A stretch of DNA of 64,000 bases from Plectrocnemia conspersa (Eukaryota; Arthropoda; Insecta; Trichoptera; Polycentropodidae): the NCBI GenBank assembly GCA_009617715.1, contig VTFK01000463.1:124001-188000 (forward strand). Reading direction: 5' to 3'. The position numbers and the translations under genes were made by a program. Below the pieces are notes generated by a model. That model made no database searches and was not told the DNA's origin. It saw only the letters and a program-made list of their open reading frames with translations. Positions 34,697 through 47,260 of this stretch are shown here, one piece after another. Within the stretch, counting starts at the first letter, position 1. Each line of letters begins with the position of its first letter.

Positions 34697-35781
34697 TTAT
34701 AATTTATTTCTATATGTACGAAGGTGTTTTTTTATTCTATTTATGAAACCCGTTATATTTTTGCTGTTTCGGATTTCTCTTGGAAGACTATTATATAAAT
34801 CAAAACCTCCGTACATAATTCCCCTAGCCGTACTCGTTTTCTTATACTTAATTATCTTTAAATTTTCTCTATTTCTAGTATTATATTTATGTACATCTTT
34901 ATTTCTTATTAAATACTTATTAAAATATTTTGGTAACATATTATTTTCTAACTTATATATAAATACTAAAACATTCATACTCAATATTTCTTGAACATTT
35001 AATTAATCAATTAAATGTTCAAGAAATATTGACAATTAGTTAATCTATTTTTTATTTAAGATTACTCTCATTGCCCTATTTTTGTAATTTTGCAACATTT
35101 GTTTATCTAATTTATTTAACATATTTAATAGTGTTGCACAATAATTAAAATGGGGCAATATTATACTATTGTAAATTATTTTTTTTGTATTTATACTTAA
35201 TATATTTCTTAATCTAGATAATAAACCTATTTTTCTACTAACTTTTTTAATATGTAATTACAATGTTCTTTAAAATTTAATTTTGTATCAACAATTACTC
35301 CTAAATATTTTATATTATCTACTATTTCTATACTAGAGTTATTTATTACTATTTTGCTACTATTATCTAACATATTTTTATAATTAATAAACATACATTT
35401 AGTTTTATTCTCATTTAATTTAAGTACATTATTCTTTAACTATATTTCTAATATACTTAATTCATTATTTAAATTATTTACAATTTCTTTAATGTTATCA
35501 CCTACGCAATACATTAATGTGTCATCCGCAAATAGATGAATTTTACATTTTTTCACGTTATTAACTATATCATTAATATACAAAACAAATAACAATGGTC
35601 CCAATTTAGACCCTTGTGGTACTTCATAAGACACTAATTTCTCTTCAGAATATACATTATTTATTTTAACTTTTTGTTTTCTTTTATATAAGTAATTATT
35701 AAACCATCTTAAAACTATATCACTTATACCTATACTCTCCAATTTCTTTAACATTATTTTTCTGTCTATTGCTATGGGCAT
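34697..35781 (-). pseudogene. Reverse transcriptase pseudogene of the LINE
   Basis: Read on the minus strand: IDRKIMLKKLESIGI, then VPQGSKLGPLLFVLYINDIV, then the catalytic motif LFADDTLMY, then KIVINNSS..NIKYLGV, the IIYNSIILPHFNYCA motif, and a C-terminus with KYNTRNRENL and NSLPREIRNS. An in-frame TAG follows LSILEI at about 35437, and a one-base frame change occurs near 35245 (KLVEK versus KVSRKIGLL). The protein is therefore broken. The order QGS, FADD and IKYLG is diagnostic for non-LTR reverse transcriptases. Confidence 0.85.
34982..35031. repeat. Perfect 23-bp inverted repeat inside the LINE
   Basis: CAATATTTCTTGAACATTTA plus ATT (34982-35004) is repeated in reverse complement at 35009-35031 with a 4-base spacer. 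In the second LINE copy the first arm is followed by a different sequence, so the second arm replaces part of the ORF here. Confidence 0.7.
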
Positions 35782-35934
35782 ATTATTTTTAAAATAAAAT
35801 ATATTTGATCGTATTCGTATCGGGAAGCACGCGTACCTTTAAACTAGGCAACAATTATATGCTTAAAATTTACATGTGCCGTCTATCGTCGTCTATTCTG
35901 TATAAAACATATTTTTAGAGTAAATCATTTATGA

Positions 35935-36600
35935 CTTTCGAGTTTTAATCCTCTCATGTCACATTTTGTCTACTTCACATATGTACATTTGACACATACA
36001 CGGGGTCATATATCTGACGACAGTAAAGTTGAAGCGCTTCCCCGCTTTCCCGGCGGTGTGAGGCGCACGTCTGCAAGTGCTCACACATGTGCGAATGATT
36101 GTGATTTTCACGGGCCGGTGGAGGTTCGCCGGCCCTAATATGTTTTCATAGATAATGATGTTTGCCGAGTGCAGGGACTGACTGCATATGCGAGCACTGC
36201 CAGGCGCACCCTGATTCGATCATAGCGCCAAGGGAGCGGAAATGTCCGAGCAAATATTCATTTGCCATGGACATGGCATACGTGCTAGTAGCGACTTTGC
36301 AAACACCGCGTTATGAATTTTCATGTTTTTTTCCACCTATTCTCTATATATGTATGTGTTTTTCAATTTTGCATTTTTGAGTTTTTTAGAGCAATTTCCC
36401 GGCTCGGACGCCTGACAGGGAGGCTGCTGCACTGGACCGAAAGGGCGTCGGTTTTAGGTCGTTGCTGTGATGGACGTTTTTTTATATACACTGATATTAT
36501 TTAGCTTTGGGAGATGGGAGGTTTTTTAAATCACGTCTTTTATTGCTCTCATTTCTTTGTTTCACACGATCAAGTCGAATACTACGCAGCGGTGGTCAAG
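35935..36600. promoter_or_regulatory. GC-richer island with a strong GC hairpin
   Basis: CpG-containing, non-coding. At 36112-36135 GGGCCGGTG and CGCCGGCCC flank a 6-base loop. Nearby sequence includes GCGCTTCCCCGCTTTCCCGG and AGTGCTCACACATGTGCGA. Frames at 35956-36504 have no recognisable domain. Confidence 0.3.
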
Positions 36601-37752
36601 ACAAGATCCAAAGATGATGATCCCAACATCGGATTTATTTCGAATAAAATTTGAAAAAATCATAAAATTAAACAATTGGTATATTTGAGTAATACAGGTA
36701 GTCGGTTTTCTATCATTATACCCGAGTGCTGAAAACCATTAAAACGATCCTCTTCATAGAATTAGGCATTAGCGAAAGTGCATTTTTGGTAAAACCTACG
36801 ATGTGAATGGTTCATTTTTTATCATTATGGATCATGAAACACGTGCATCATATTATCTCAAATATCATTACTGTATAAGTACATGATGAACTTTCGTATT
36901 TATTTTTCATTTTAACGGCGTCTGTCTATCTTATATTTTGCTATATATATATGTGTGTCATTTGTTAAATAATGAGACACTTCTCAAAAATAAATCGTCT
37001 TTGAGTTAAAATAAAATTCACTGCGTCTCATTATTTTATGTAAACTACATACACTAAAAATACAAGAATTTTCTTTAAAAAAAATAAATCATATTTGTCA
37101 AAAATCAAGCGTTCAATTAAAACCTATTTTATTTTACTGAAAAAAAAATTCGTCTACAGCGCATTTTTTTAATATAATGTAAAAAAAACATTTTATTTTA
37201 TATATAAATCTACAAACATACTAAGTTTTGCTCCAATCTGTTAAAAGCTAAAATGACGTCCCTTATCAAAAAGTATGTAAAATATTAAAATAAGCATTTT
37301 TCTTTTGCCGCCCTCACTGATCTGTAATTCGCAGAGAATTGTGTTTTTCGTATTTTATTTAATTAAAAAAGTATTACGTCTGTAAAAGTAATTTACGATT
37401 AAATAAAATATTTAATATTAACCAAGAATTAATTAAATAATATTTTAAAGGCAATGTATTATTTTTTAATTAAATAATATTTTAAAGGGAGAAAAAAATT
37501 ACGAATATATTCGAATATTCCAATTGAAAGCTCTAGTTCTAATGCCATATGAACCTTATCATTTTTTTAATTTTTATCGATTTTTGGATTAGGTTAGGTT
37601 TTCTTAGATTTTCTCACACTTTTAATCTCCTATTTATAGATATGAAATATCTAACGTGATAAATATTTTAAATTAAATCTAGCTAGGTTGTGTTTATTGT
37701 CATTTATTGATTATAAGGTGTAATAATATTTTTAAATTAATAAAATATATGT
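36601..37752. other. AT-rich spacer
   Basis: Contains a short TIR-flanked unit (36966-37038), a partly duplicated TTAATTAAATAATATTTTAAAG at about 37429-37450 and 37465-37488, and otherwise nothing recognised. Confidence 0.5.
36966..37038. repeat. 73-bp inverted-repeat unit
   Basis: TAAATAATGAGACAC (36966-36980) is answered by GCGTCTCATTATTTTA (37023-37038). The reverse complement differs by a single base step plus one mismatch. The GAGAC core resembles the arms of the 37.75 kb element. Confidence 0.5.
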
Positions 37753-38200
37753 CACTGATTTACATACTTAGTCAGGTGTCTCACTACTTTGTTGTTGTTA
37801 ATTTGTTAATTGTACTACGCATTGCTCTAACGTCTGTTATATTGCACCATAAGATTAACAATAAATAAACACATTAAGTAAGATCTGCTTTTAAATTTAC
37901 CTTAAGCTTTCATTGTACTATTATAGAGGTAATGAATTTATTTATTTAATAACTGTTTAATATTTATCGTTGCACCTTGATAGGCTTTAGTCCAATACAA
38001 TAAAAATTTAGTGAGTAAGTAAGTAAGTAGTGAAACACCAAACTGTAAATCAGTGATTAATTATAAGCTAAAATTACAGCTTATAATCAAGAGCTGTCAC
38101 TATGCACGAGCTAGCTCGACCTAGTTCTAATTATCGCGGATTAGGAAAATCTAGGAAAAGTTGTAAGTAGTGAGACAAAAGATCAGTCTGTAAATCAGTG
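37753..38200. mobile_element. CACTG-ended inverted-repeat element, possibly nested
   Basis: The left end CACTGATTTACATACTTAGT followed by GTGTCTCACTACTTTG (37753-37794) is answered on the right twice: AAGTAGTGAAACACC...ACTGTAAATCAGTG ending at 38055, and AAGTAGTGAGACA...TCTGTAAATCAGTG ending at 38200. The inner part has a hairpin (ATTATAAGCT...AGCTTATAAT, 38059-38087). It has no ORF. This looks like a non-autonomous DNA transposon with a duplicated right end. Confidence 0.65.
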
Positions 38201-40029
38201 CTATCTATTTATGAATTATTACAATATTTATCTATTCTTGTATTTACAATAAATAAATTTCAGATCTTAGACTTTGAAATATGATATATTGGATAGTTTT
38301 TGCGCTATAGTAGATACATTTGCAAAGCGTTAAAACATAATTTTCATTTATTATTTGGTATATTTTTAAATTTAAGAGTTAAAAAATCTATTATTCAAAA
38401 AATTATTTTAACAAAAATAATTAAATTTTATATGTTAAAAAAATATAGAAAATTGTAATTTTAGATTATAAAATGTTTTTATATTATCATAACTTATAAA
38501 AGCCTAAACAGTTTTAAACAATGCCACATCTGGGATCACTAATTGCTACTTCGGGTATTCTTCGAGGTTTTAATTTCGGTTCATTATAGTTAATTATTTT
38601 TATTAACCCCTTGAACCCTGAACTACTATGTACTTTTTTGACAAAGAAAGAATATTTTACTAAAAAAAGCAATTTTAATATAAAAATTTTTTTTTAGTTT
38701 TTAACAGTTTTCAGATTCAACTTGAATGCAAAAGAAAATATAACACCTAGCATATTTTGCTCATGTACACGATATTCTTACATATTGGAAAATTAAATCA
38801 TTTGCTAAGTATACACCCAGATTTTTCCTTGCAGGCTGGAAAACTATGGGTTTCAAAGGGTTAATGATATTTATAAAGTTACCAACAATACAAAATTCTT
38901 ACATCTTAGCCTCAAATCATTACTATTATACGGATGATTAAAAAATCAGATGGCTGTGCTATTGGAGAGTTATCCAATACTTCTGTCCTTTAATTTTTTT
39001 ATACATACCTGATATTCTCTATGAGCTTAAATAGCTCATTATTAGAATTTTTTTAATACCTTATATTAACGATTTAGTTTGAAATCAATTAATCTTCACG
39101 ATATTCACCCGTAAGATTAAAAGCATCTAGGAATACCTAATCTGTGATAATCGATCGGAATTATACTTATTTAATAATCACTGATAGAAAATTAAAAAAA
39201 CATTTGGGTTCATATTGGATTTGCACCTAAGTTTTTCCGGTAGTAGTCACCGACTTAAACTACTCATCTTATCATACTGGTTCTTGTGCGTGGTAATTCA
39301 TACAATATTAGGGAAAGCAAGCGGATTGTGTAGTTTTCTTACCAGCAGCTTGAAACATAGCTTTGTTAAGTATACTTGTTGATGCGACTCAATGAAATCA
39401 TATTCCAGTACACATTGTAAACATTTTGATGGATAAAAATGAATATATATATTTCTTCGTGTACAGGTATCCGAAAAAAATGTGGACTTTTTCTATTAGA
39501 AGTTACTAAAGCAGAAAAGCTTGCTTAAGAGTACTGCGCACTCGATAATACACAATACATACAGTGCCCTCGAGCTCCTTAGCAAGATAAATTTCAATGT
39601 TTTAGAGACTGCATTGCATACGTTTTATATATTCTATATCTATATTCAAATAAGTTACCACTTATGTATGATAAAGCATATTGGTAAAAATTAAGCAATG
39701 TTTTTCTTATAGAATGGTAATCTATTAGGGAATGATTTTCAACATTGAAGTTATTCACAATCCGCAATGTAATCTATTTAAAAAGTACTTTTTTTTCACC
39801 ACAAAAAATATGGCAAATTAAAATTCTCATTTTTCATAATTTTCAGAAGTTCAGAAAATATTTTTTTTTGTTAAATATATTAGCAATTAGCTTGTATCAG
39901 CTGAAAAGATATTTTACTTTTACATAGTTTTTTTTTCAACATTGTTAGTATAATTATAATTTCGCAATAATACATTACTAAGCATTCCATTATGTCGCAA
40001 AAACAATTATAATAATACATATTTACTCT
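38201..40029. other. AT-rich spacer
   Basis: No gene. A tRNA-like antisense stretch lies at about 39225-39290 (CACCTAAGTTTTTCCGGTAG, TAGTCACCGACTTAAACTA) and resembles 47611-47660; both are probably old SINE remnants. Confidence 0.4.
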
Positions 40030-40600
40030 ATGAATACATATGCGCCGCTTTGGTGCCGCGGCTGAATATTAAATTGCGAAAGCTACGCCGTAGCAAACAT
40101 AAAGTCACGTACGTAGCGCGGCGTAGCCCAGGTACGGCAGGCGGCGGCAATTACGCCCGAGTATTTTCCAAGTATAATTAACTCTGACCACCGGGTACAA
40201 TGCGAGGCGGTCCAGTTACATCTCCGCTTTGCTAAATTAATTACATGTGACACACGCGCTACAAGTCATGTGCAACGCCATGTGTGACCGCGCGTCGCGT
40301 CGTCGACATGTCATAAATTCAATTTGCGTTACACGGATCGCTTTGCTGGAGCGTGACGCGATTACTGAGTATGGTGGAAATTTAAGAAAAAAATGGCGTA
40401 ATATATATTTTTTGATGGTCGCGACCCGGCGGTTGTGTGCCGCTGGAGTAATTACCATGCGTTGATGTGATGGCGTCATTCAAAGAAGATGTTAGGGCAG
40501 CCAAGCGTGGACCGACCTGCTTTAACCGAGGTTCACGGTTCATATCCCGTTCGGCTGAAGGCATTCAGGACCAGTTTCCTGGTTTTAGAGACTTTAGGTA
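40030..40600. promoter_or_regulatory. CpG-rich non-coding island
   Basis: One of the most CpG-dense stretches (GCGCCGCTTTGGTGCCGCGG, TACGTAGCGCGGCGTAGCCC, GACCGCGCGTCGCGTCGTCG), interspersed with homeodomain-type AATTAATTAC and TAATTAAC sites. Overlapping frames on both strands reflect the lack of AT-rich stops. A candidate enhancer or promoter. Confidence 0.35.
40503..40560 (+). repeat. tRNA-like 3' half, probably SINE-derived
   Basis: GACCTGCTTTAACCGAGG, then CACGGTTCATATCCCGT resembles a tRNA anticodon-to-T-arm segment with a mutated B box. No A box or acceptor stem was found, so it is not a working tRNA. Confidence 0.3.
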
Positions 40601-41509
40601 TTGGTGAATCGATTTAGCTGATTCGAGTATGTATTGCGATTTTAGATGCAACTCACCTCAAATATTGTAATATATAATAAGATCGATCACGTAATATGAA
40701 CGTGAACGTATGTAAGTAATATGTTATTGTAAGAAAGATTTTTTTACAATAAATAACAAATAAATAATAGGCTTTGTCAACAATTTTGAATAAAAATATC
40801 TTTTAATGGCACAGATTCGCCAGATACAACTATTATGTTGAACATTCCCATGGGTTATTTTAAATAACGTAAAAGTTTACCGATAACAAATGTTAAATAC
40901 AATAGTCATCAAGTCATCTACATATTCACCATTATAAAACTGCAACTTTTTCTATTGAAATTAAATAAGAATATAATTATAGCCTAATCATTAATCCACT
41001 AACTTTTTATTGTAAATTACTATATAACGATATTTTACTCCTTACAATCGAACATCGCAAAAATAGCAAGTTTTAATCATAAAACTGCGTCTCGCAAAAT
41101 TTTTACAGCTCCATTGTTACTTTAAGTAACACTTAAAAATGTCTAAATTCATTATTTTGTTGGCGAGCTGACACTGATGCCACATATTTTATTGCCATTT
41201 CTTTATAGCGCTGATGTACTGAACTGAAGAATTTATCTCATTGGATAATAATAGAACAATAAAAAAATAGTTATTTTAGGATTTTGACATCTGAAATTTC
41301 AGTGCTTGCTATATGTTAATTTAATATAAATGATATACATAGTCAATTTAAGAGTTAACTGTAGATAATATTAGAAAAAAAATTTTAAGTCAATACCATC
41401 AGAGACATTTTCAAAAAAAAATATTTTTTTTGAAGCTTGTTGTTTAATAAGATAATTAATAAATAAATTTCTCTATATTTAATAATGTGCATCTCGTATC
41501 AGATTTATG
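40601..41509. other. AT-rich spacer
   Basis: Nothing recognised. Confidence 0.5.
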
Positions 41510-42060
41510 CAGGTCCGCACCCGAAAACCGATTTGCATTCAACCTGTGCCGTCTTTTCGTTGCGAACCCAACAATGGGCGAAATCGGCAGATTTGATTTG
41601 AACACATCCGTGAGAGGGTTGTTCGGTGGCTTTGGCCATTATAGCTTCGAATCGTGCCGCTATTGACGAATATATACATACACACAGAGAGGCCTCGTAG
41701 AGGTACTACGAGTCTACGAATAGATGCGGAGATGCAGCCACACACACACACACACAGAGAGGGAAATTCCATTCGGAGCCAGCGCTGTGGAAGCATTTCC
41801 AAACCAGCGCATTGCATTGGATTGCATGGAAATGCCTACGCCTTTATGTGTGTGCGCTACGGCTGCGTAGCAATATGCATTCCGACAGCCTCTACGCCGC
41901 TTGCCTCTCTGCACAGGGCACTGCATTTACCTTGATAACTTGGCTGTGGTACGTGACGTCTGCATAGAACAACCCACCGAAATGGGGTTGTCGCAACGAG
42001 ACGTGCCGGATTACATCGGCGAAATGCGATTTGGGCTTAAATCTCGTGGCTTAAGGGATA
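41510..42060. promoter_or_regulatory. GC-richer island with a CA microsatellite
   Basis: CpG-containing, non-coding sequence with a (CA)9 tract at 41739-41756 and two near-repeats of CATTGCATTGGATTGCATGG type around 41809-41830. Candidate homeodomain or POU-like sites are inferred. Frames on both strands are low-complexity (His/Thr or Val/Cys from the CA tract). Confidence 0.3.
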
Positions 42061-43389
42061 TGGAAAGATTTTATAATTGAAATCGTGTATGAATCATATT
42101 AAATTTATCGATTAAATATATTATTATAGATGTTTGTGTAATTCGTAATAGACGTTTATGTAATATGACATGACTGATAATTCTAGAAATAAAGACAATC
42201 ATTGTTTAATGCTTTATCTAGTATTTTTCAATAATTTAATTCAACATTTATCTATGAACATTCAAGATCTATCCGTATAAATCATAGATCTTAAGAATTT
42301 TGTGTATCATATTTTATGATTTCAAAATAATATGTATTGGCTATACTATTTCAATATTTAGAAAGCCTATTACTTTATATATTTATATAATATTTTTTTG
42401 ATGTAATTGTATGGTTTTTCTATTGTAATATTAATACATTTGTTCGGCAGAAATCTCTTTAAAAAATGTAATGCATCTATTTTTTACATTAAATATATTT
42501 GCTATAGCAAATACCCAAAATACTCAATGAAAGAAAATTATTTACTTAACACAAAACTTTCTCTTTTAAATAATAGTTATATTTTGCCTTAAAATTTCAT
42601 TTTAAAATTACTCTGCAATCGTTACATTTTTCTCAGCAATAAAATTAAAAAATTTGCCTACATTGCCAACATGATATAAAATGAAATTTCGCCAACATCG
42701 CCTAAATCATTTTATTATTCGTAACATTAAGTATTTCTTTCATAACTGATATAAAAAATATGTGTTTTTTAATTTATGTAATACAAAATTATACTAATGT
42801 TAGGTAACATAGATAGATTAATAATTATAATAATAATAATTGCAATTTATCCCTATAAGTTTGCATAACACACTGCGTTGCGATTTTCAATTTTAAGAAC
42901 GTCCTTATGAATCTGCTTCAAAGTATATACGCATAAATAATTATTTGGAGCAATGAATATTGTTATTGAGATATATGTGTCAATAAATCTGTATGTTTAT
43001 ATTTAATTTAATTAATTATCATATTATTAACTGTTTTGCATCACAATTGGATAAGGTGTACCTGCATATTGTAGGCCGTACGGGTAAGTGATGAAGAGCC
43101 GGACCACCGTCCCTCTATTAATATACTGCAGGACACAATCCAATCATAATCTATAGATTGCGTTTCAAAGATTGGCTCGAGAACACGTACAATAGCAATA
43201 TCAATTATATAATAAATAAAATATTATCAATAAAATTATCTCATTAAATTAAATTCGTAAATCGTATAGTTAAAACTTTATAATTTAAACATTTTCTTAA
43301 AATATATTTTAACGCTAAAGTGATACTATTTATTTGGTATAAAGTTAATAATATGTTCTCATACTTTAAAGTAGTTTTATTAAGTTTTT
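42061..43389. other. AT-rich spacer; small GC patch at 43060-43140
   Basis: The patch (GTAGGCCGTACGGGTAAGTG, GAGCCGGACCACCGTCCC) is short. No gene. Confidence 0.45.
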
Positions 43390-44030
43390 CCTCAGTGAAA
43401 TGTGGTCAAGCCCCTATGTGACCACAACTCGCGCTGGCTTGCATTCATATTATCCTGAGTAATTCCATACGTGGCTATCGAAGCCTGACTAAAGTGGATG
43501 CTCTACAGCCCTACGCGAAACCTCCACCTACGCCACATAAATTTTTCCACAATAATCTTTCACTATATTGTTTCTTTGATGTAAAATCAACGGATTGACC
43601 ACGCGCAACCGATGCGTAAACTATAAATTGGACCCGGTCGCTTCTCAATAAATTTCACTCTGACCCTAATTCAATTTTATTTAATCAAATCTATCAAAGT
43701 GAAGCTTGTTTATTTTATTTTGTGCGTATCGAATGTGTTTTGGTGTCATCGATGCTTTTTTCGTAAGTGTCTATTTATCAAAGGATAAAATATATCGGCG
43801 TGAAGGATGTGTGTTATTTTTTTCGCACTCTCTCCAGTTCGAACACCATATTTTTACTGGATTCAGTAATGCGTCATCTCACCCCCTTATCTGTCAGTTT
43901 TTCTATCGCCCCTCACCTCGCGTTAACAATGCTCCCGACATTGAAGCCAACCCTTACGCCATAAAATATGCAAATGATGGCGATTTGCATAATATTTTCT
44001 AGACGTCTTCGCCGAAGTCAGGTGTTGACT
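43390..44030. promoter_or_regulatory. GC-richer non-coding island
   Basis: Contains GTGACCACAACTCGCGC, GACCACGCGCAACCGATGCG (CGCAACCG is a MYB-like core) and GCATGCAAATG-like POU/Hox-type A/T cores. Frames at 43706-44002 have no domain. Confidence 0.25.
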
Positions 44031-45534
44031 AACTTTATAAAGTCGCACAATTTTGCTAGAATAAATCTAATATATTAGAGCAATATATCAGGAAAATGGT
44101 TAAAACTTAACAGTTAATAGAAAAATATCAAACACATTACTCATTTCAGTGACAATCAATAAAATGATACTAATATATAATAATATTGCCTAAAAATAAT
44201 ACAAACGGAATTTAAGTAGAAAAATATTTTTTTAATTAAAAGAAGTTGAGGCATATGTAGGAAACTTAAATAAATAGCTTAAGAAGTGAAAAATTAAAAT
44301 AATCAAAATAAAACTGCAAAATTATTATATTTACAAAACGTAAACAAGCTTTGCTATCATCTCTTTAAGATGAAAAGGGTAGTACTGAAGCATATAAGTG
44401 TCTTTAAATACCTGGAGTTCAAGCAAAAAGTCAACACTCGTTATAAAGGGCTTGCTACCATTGCGGCCTTTATATCGATATAAATTAGAAAGAGCGCGCT
44501 TATCACAAAAAAATCTTTATATATACAAAAAATGTATCAGACCCATCTTAATATATACTTGATCGTAAATAGTACTTAACACCGGTAATACGGATTATTC
44601 TAAATTTCTAAAGTTATCCAAAATTTAACTATAAAAAAATAATATATATATATAATACACATTTTTATGTTAATCTTAAAAGCCTTCAAAGTACATTTTA
44701 TTTTTTAAACTAGAAAATCCTATAAAAATATTTCGCATACTCAAACTAATAAACTAGTTTTAAGTAACGGAGACTAAGATAGAAAAAACATTTAATTTTA
44801 ATTAAGAACAAAATTTCGAAACTACACATTACTTTAGAGACAGAAGTATACATTTATATGGTTTAAGATTATATACAGAATAAACCTGAATTGTCACGTT
44901 AACCCTTGTTTTTTCTTTCCCTCAAATTGTAAAAAGTGTTTAGTCTTTTTCCTCTTTAATTGTAACTATCAAAGTTTTTCATTATATTTTAGCAAATATC
45001 AATATTGTGAACATGAAAATGTTAAGTATATAGTATGTTTGTAAAATTAATTATTATATTGAAATAAACGTTTTATATATAAAAAAGTACAGTCGTTTTC
45101 TTTTCAACTTTACGCGGAAAATAATAGTTAATTATAATAGGAAAATATTATGGTTTGATGTTTTTTTATTGGAATATTTTAATTATAGGTATGATTGCAT
45201 ACTGCGGCGATTCATTAATAATAAAGTATATATGCAGATTAATTAGCTTGATGTAAGTTAATCTCTTTCGATATTCACCCTTAAGATTAGTGAAGTTTTT
45301 GAAATCCCAACATTATATAATTAATCGAAATTGTAATTTAAATATTTAAGTAAAAGCTTTTAAACGTATTACAAAAACAGTTTTCATTGCATAATGGTTT
45401 TCTGTATACGATATTGATTTTATCCCATCTCTGCTATTAATTGTTTATCGTTCTTAATTATAGATAATTTTGCAGGCAATCTTCGCACGTTATTTTCTTA
45501 AAGAATAAGTTTTCTTACAAAAGAAAAACTCATG
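44031..45534. other. AT-rich spacer
   Basis: A short codon-like stretch at 44370-44480 (+) could be a very old transposon piece, but I could not assign it. Otherwise nothing. Confidence 0.4.
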
Positions 45535-46640
45535 TTTGTATTACGAAAGATGTGTGTAAACCACTGGAGAAGAATCTCACAAGAAGGGATGAGCAACCCC
45601 CTCCATTTTGCCCGGTGGGCGTGTCTTTCTATTCGCTCGGACGCACATTGGCTGACGAAACCACGCCCACATGGAAATACTGTGTCACTTTCATATCTGC
45701 TCTATTTGGATATAAATATATCACGTTTACATTATATATGAACATATTCTAAAATAATAATAAAAATATATAAATATATATTAGCATGAAAATATTTCGT
45801 TTACTTTTTATATTTTTAATAACGAAAAAATAATATTCAGTAAATATTATAAAGGTATTTTTTCTATAAGACTGAACACGTCGTACAATATTCGAGCCTA
45901 ATATTTGAAAATACCTGATAGGGTTGTAAGAGGTTTCATTCCATACGCACGTGCCAGATATTCCCAATCCATTGTCACCATCAAATACCCTACATTTTCC
46001 ACACGAGCGCACTCCAACGCAATTTTCCGATAAACACGACATTTGCATTAATCAAAAACATGCATTTCTGTTTTAGATGTAGCACGTGCAGACGCGATAC
46101 ATCTCTGGTACCACTTGCAGCCACCGACAGCAAGTCAAAGGGCAATCAGTCAAAGGGGAACGAAAACCGACGAAAATACACAATAATACCGACCACCCTC
46201 GTGCAAATACATACCGAGCAGAGACGGGGTTAGCTTTCACCTGTGCACGTGCTGGAAAAAAATGTAACAACCCTTTGTGAGGCAATAGATTGGCTTTGGA
46301 CGCCCTTTCCAGCCACGCGGCAAATCGCTGACCTGTTAGGTAACTATGCCTATTAAAATCAGATAAATTTAGTGAGTTAATAATTATTTTATTAAATATT
46401 AATATTAAATAGAAACATGTGTAATTCTCGCGTAAATGACTTATCTTTATATGTTGCAGAAGCGGGTTTTCTTAGGTGCTCGCTAAATCTGATAAAGAAG
46501 ATTCAAATTGGATTTTTAAGCGTTTCTGGGGGTTGTTCGGGAAGATTCTGCAAAGCTTTGTGAGTCAGTGCATCGGGAGGGTGCGAATGTGTGGATATGG
46601 TTTTTCAAGGGGCGCCCTCTATCGGAAATACAATGTAATA
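45535..46640. promoter_or_regulatory. Cluster of GC-richer patches with paired GGGCGTG sites
   Basis: GTGGGCGTG (45615-45623) and its reverse complement CACGCCCAC (45662-45670) face each other 38 bp apart; both fit KLF/Sp-type CACCC-box sites. Further patches lie at 45890-46330 and 46450-46630 (TAGCACGTGCAGACGCG, TGTGCACGTGCTGG, each with a CACGTG or GCACGTG E-box). No coding sequence is convincing. Confidence 0.3.
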
Positions 46641-47260
46641 ATATGAGAATATTGACAGTGTGGCTCAAAAGATTTATTATTTTATACTATATATTAAATA
46701 TTTTTTAAACGTGTGACCAAACAAACTTAGTACTCAAAATATGATAATGTTATTAACATAATATGTAAAGTAAAGATACATATTTCATTTATAATTAGTT
46801 TATCTATACCATCTTAAAAAATTAAAATTAAGAAAATTTTATCGAAAAATTAACATAAAAGAGCTTTAGTTTATAGAGAAATAGTAAATTTGCTTCTAAA
46901 TTAAGTTAATGACTAAAAAAAATATTTAAAAAGCTGCTGGAGTGCTATATTGATATAGTATTTTTTCTCTTTAAAAGTCCACATAATGGTCATTTTCTTA
47001 AATTATTTGAACTGGTAAATAAATATGATCCTATAATAGTGGAGCATATTTTTAAAGTTCGAGCTGTATACAAGACAACAGGAGAATGCGGGTTCATTAT
47101 TTTTTAACGAGTATTCTCGTATCGTATTCAACTTTATTTATAATGCGGATTGTATGTTAAAAACACGACTATTGAGAAAGTAAAGAATTATTAAAGAAAT
47201 TTTTGACATGGGATTTCTAAGCCGAACACAGCGATTGTGCTTCAAATTTAATAAAATTTG
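46641..47260. other. AT-rich spacer
   Basis: Nothing recognised. The last 150 bp may be the decayed upstream part of the hAT fragment that follows. Confidence 0.4.

Larger units (their letters stand above)
34565..35790 (-). mobile_element. Jockey/CR1-like LINE, 5'-truncated
   Basis: Minus-strand element with part of the reverse transcriptase, the C-terminal region and a 3' end with an AT-rich simple tail (TATT/ATTT runs at 34566-34606). It is truncated at about 35785 upstream of the QGS motif. A second copy of the 3' end lies at 50636-51120, nearly identical, showing recent relatedness. Confidence 0.8.

Noticed and set aside
34743..34994. 83-codon plus-strand ORF rich in Leu/Ile/Phe, and its twin at 50818-51072
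   Set aside because: Exact antisense of the LINE C-terminal region, whose minus-strand frame has recognisable reverse-transcriptase wording. The hydrophobic look is a by-product of AT-rich antisense translation.
41739..41756. CA tract as a functional repeat array or CRISPR-like feature
   Set aside because: A plain dinucleotide microsatellite; no spacer-repeat organisation exists anywhere in the window.
44370..44480. Codon-like stretch with FKYLEFKQKV, resembling part of a LINE
   Set aside because: Too short and without catalytic motifs on either strand; could not be assigned.
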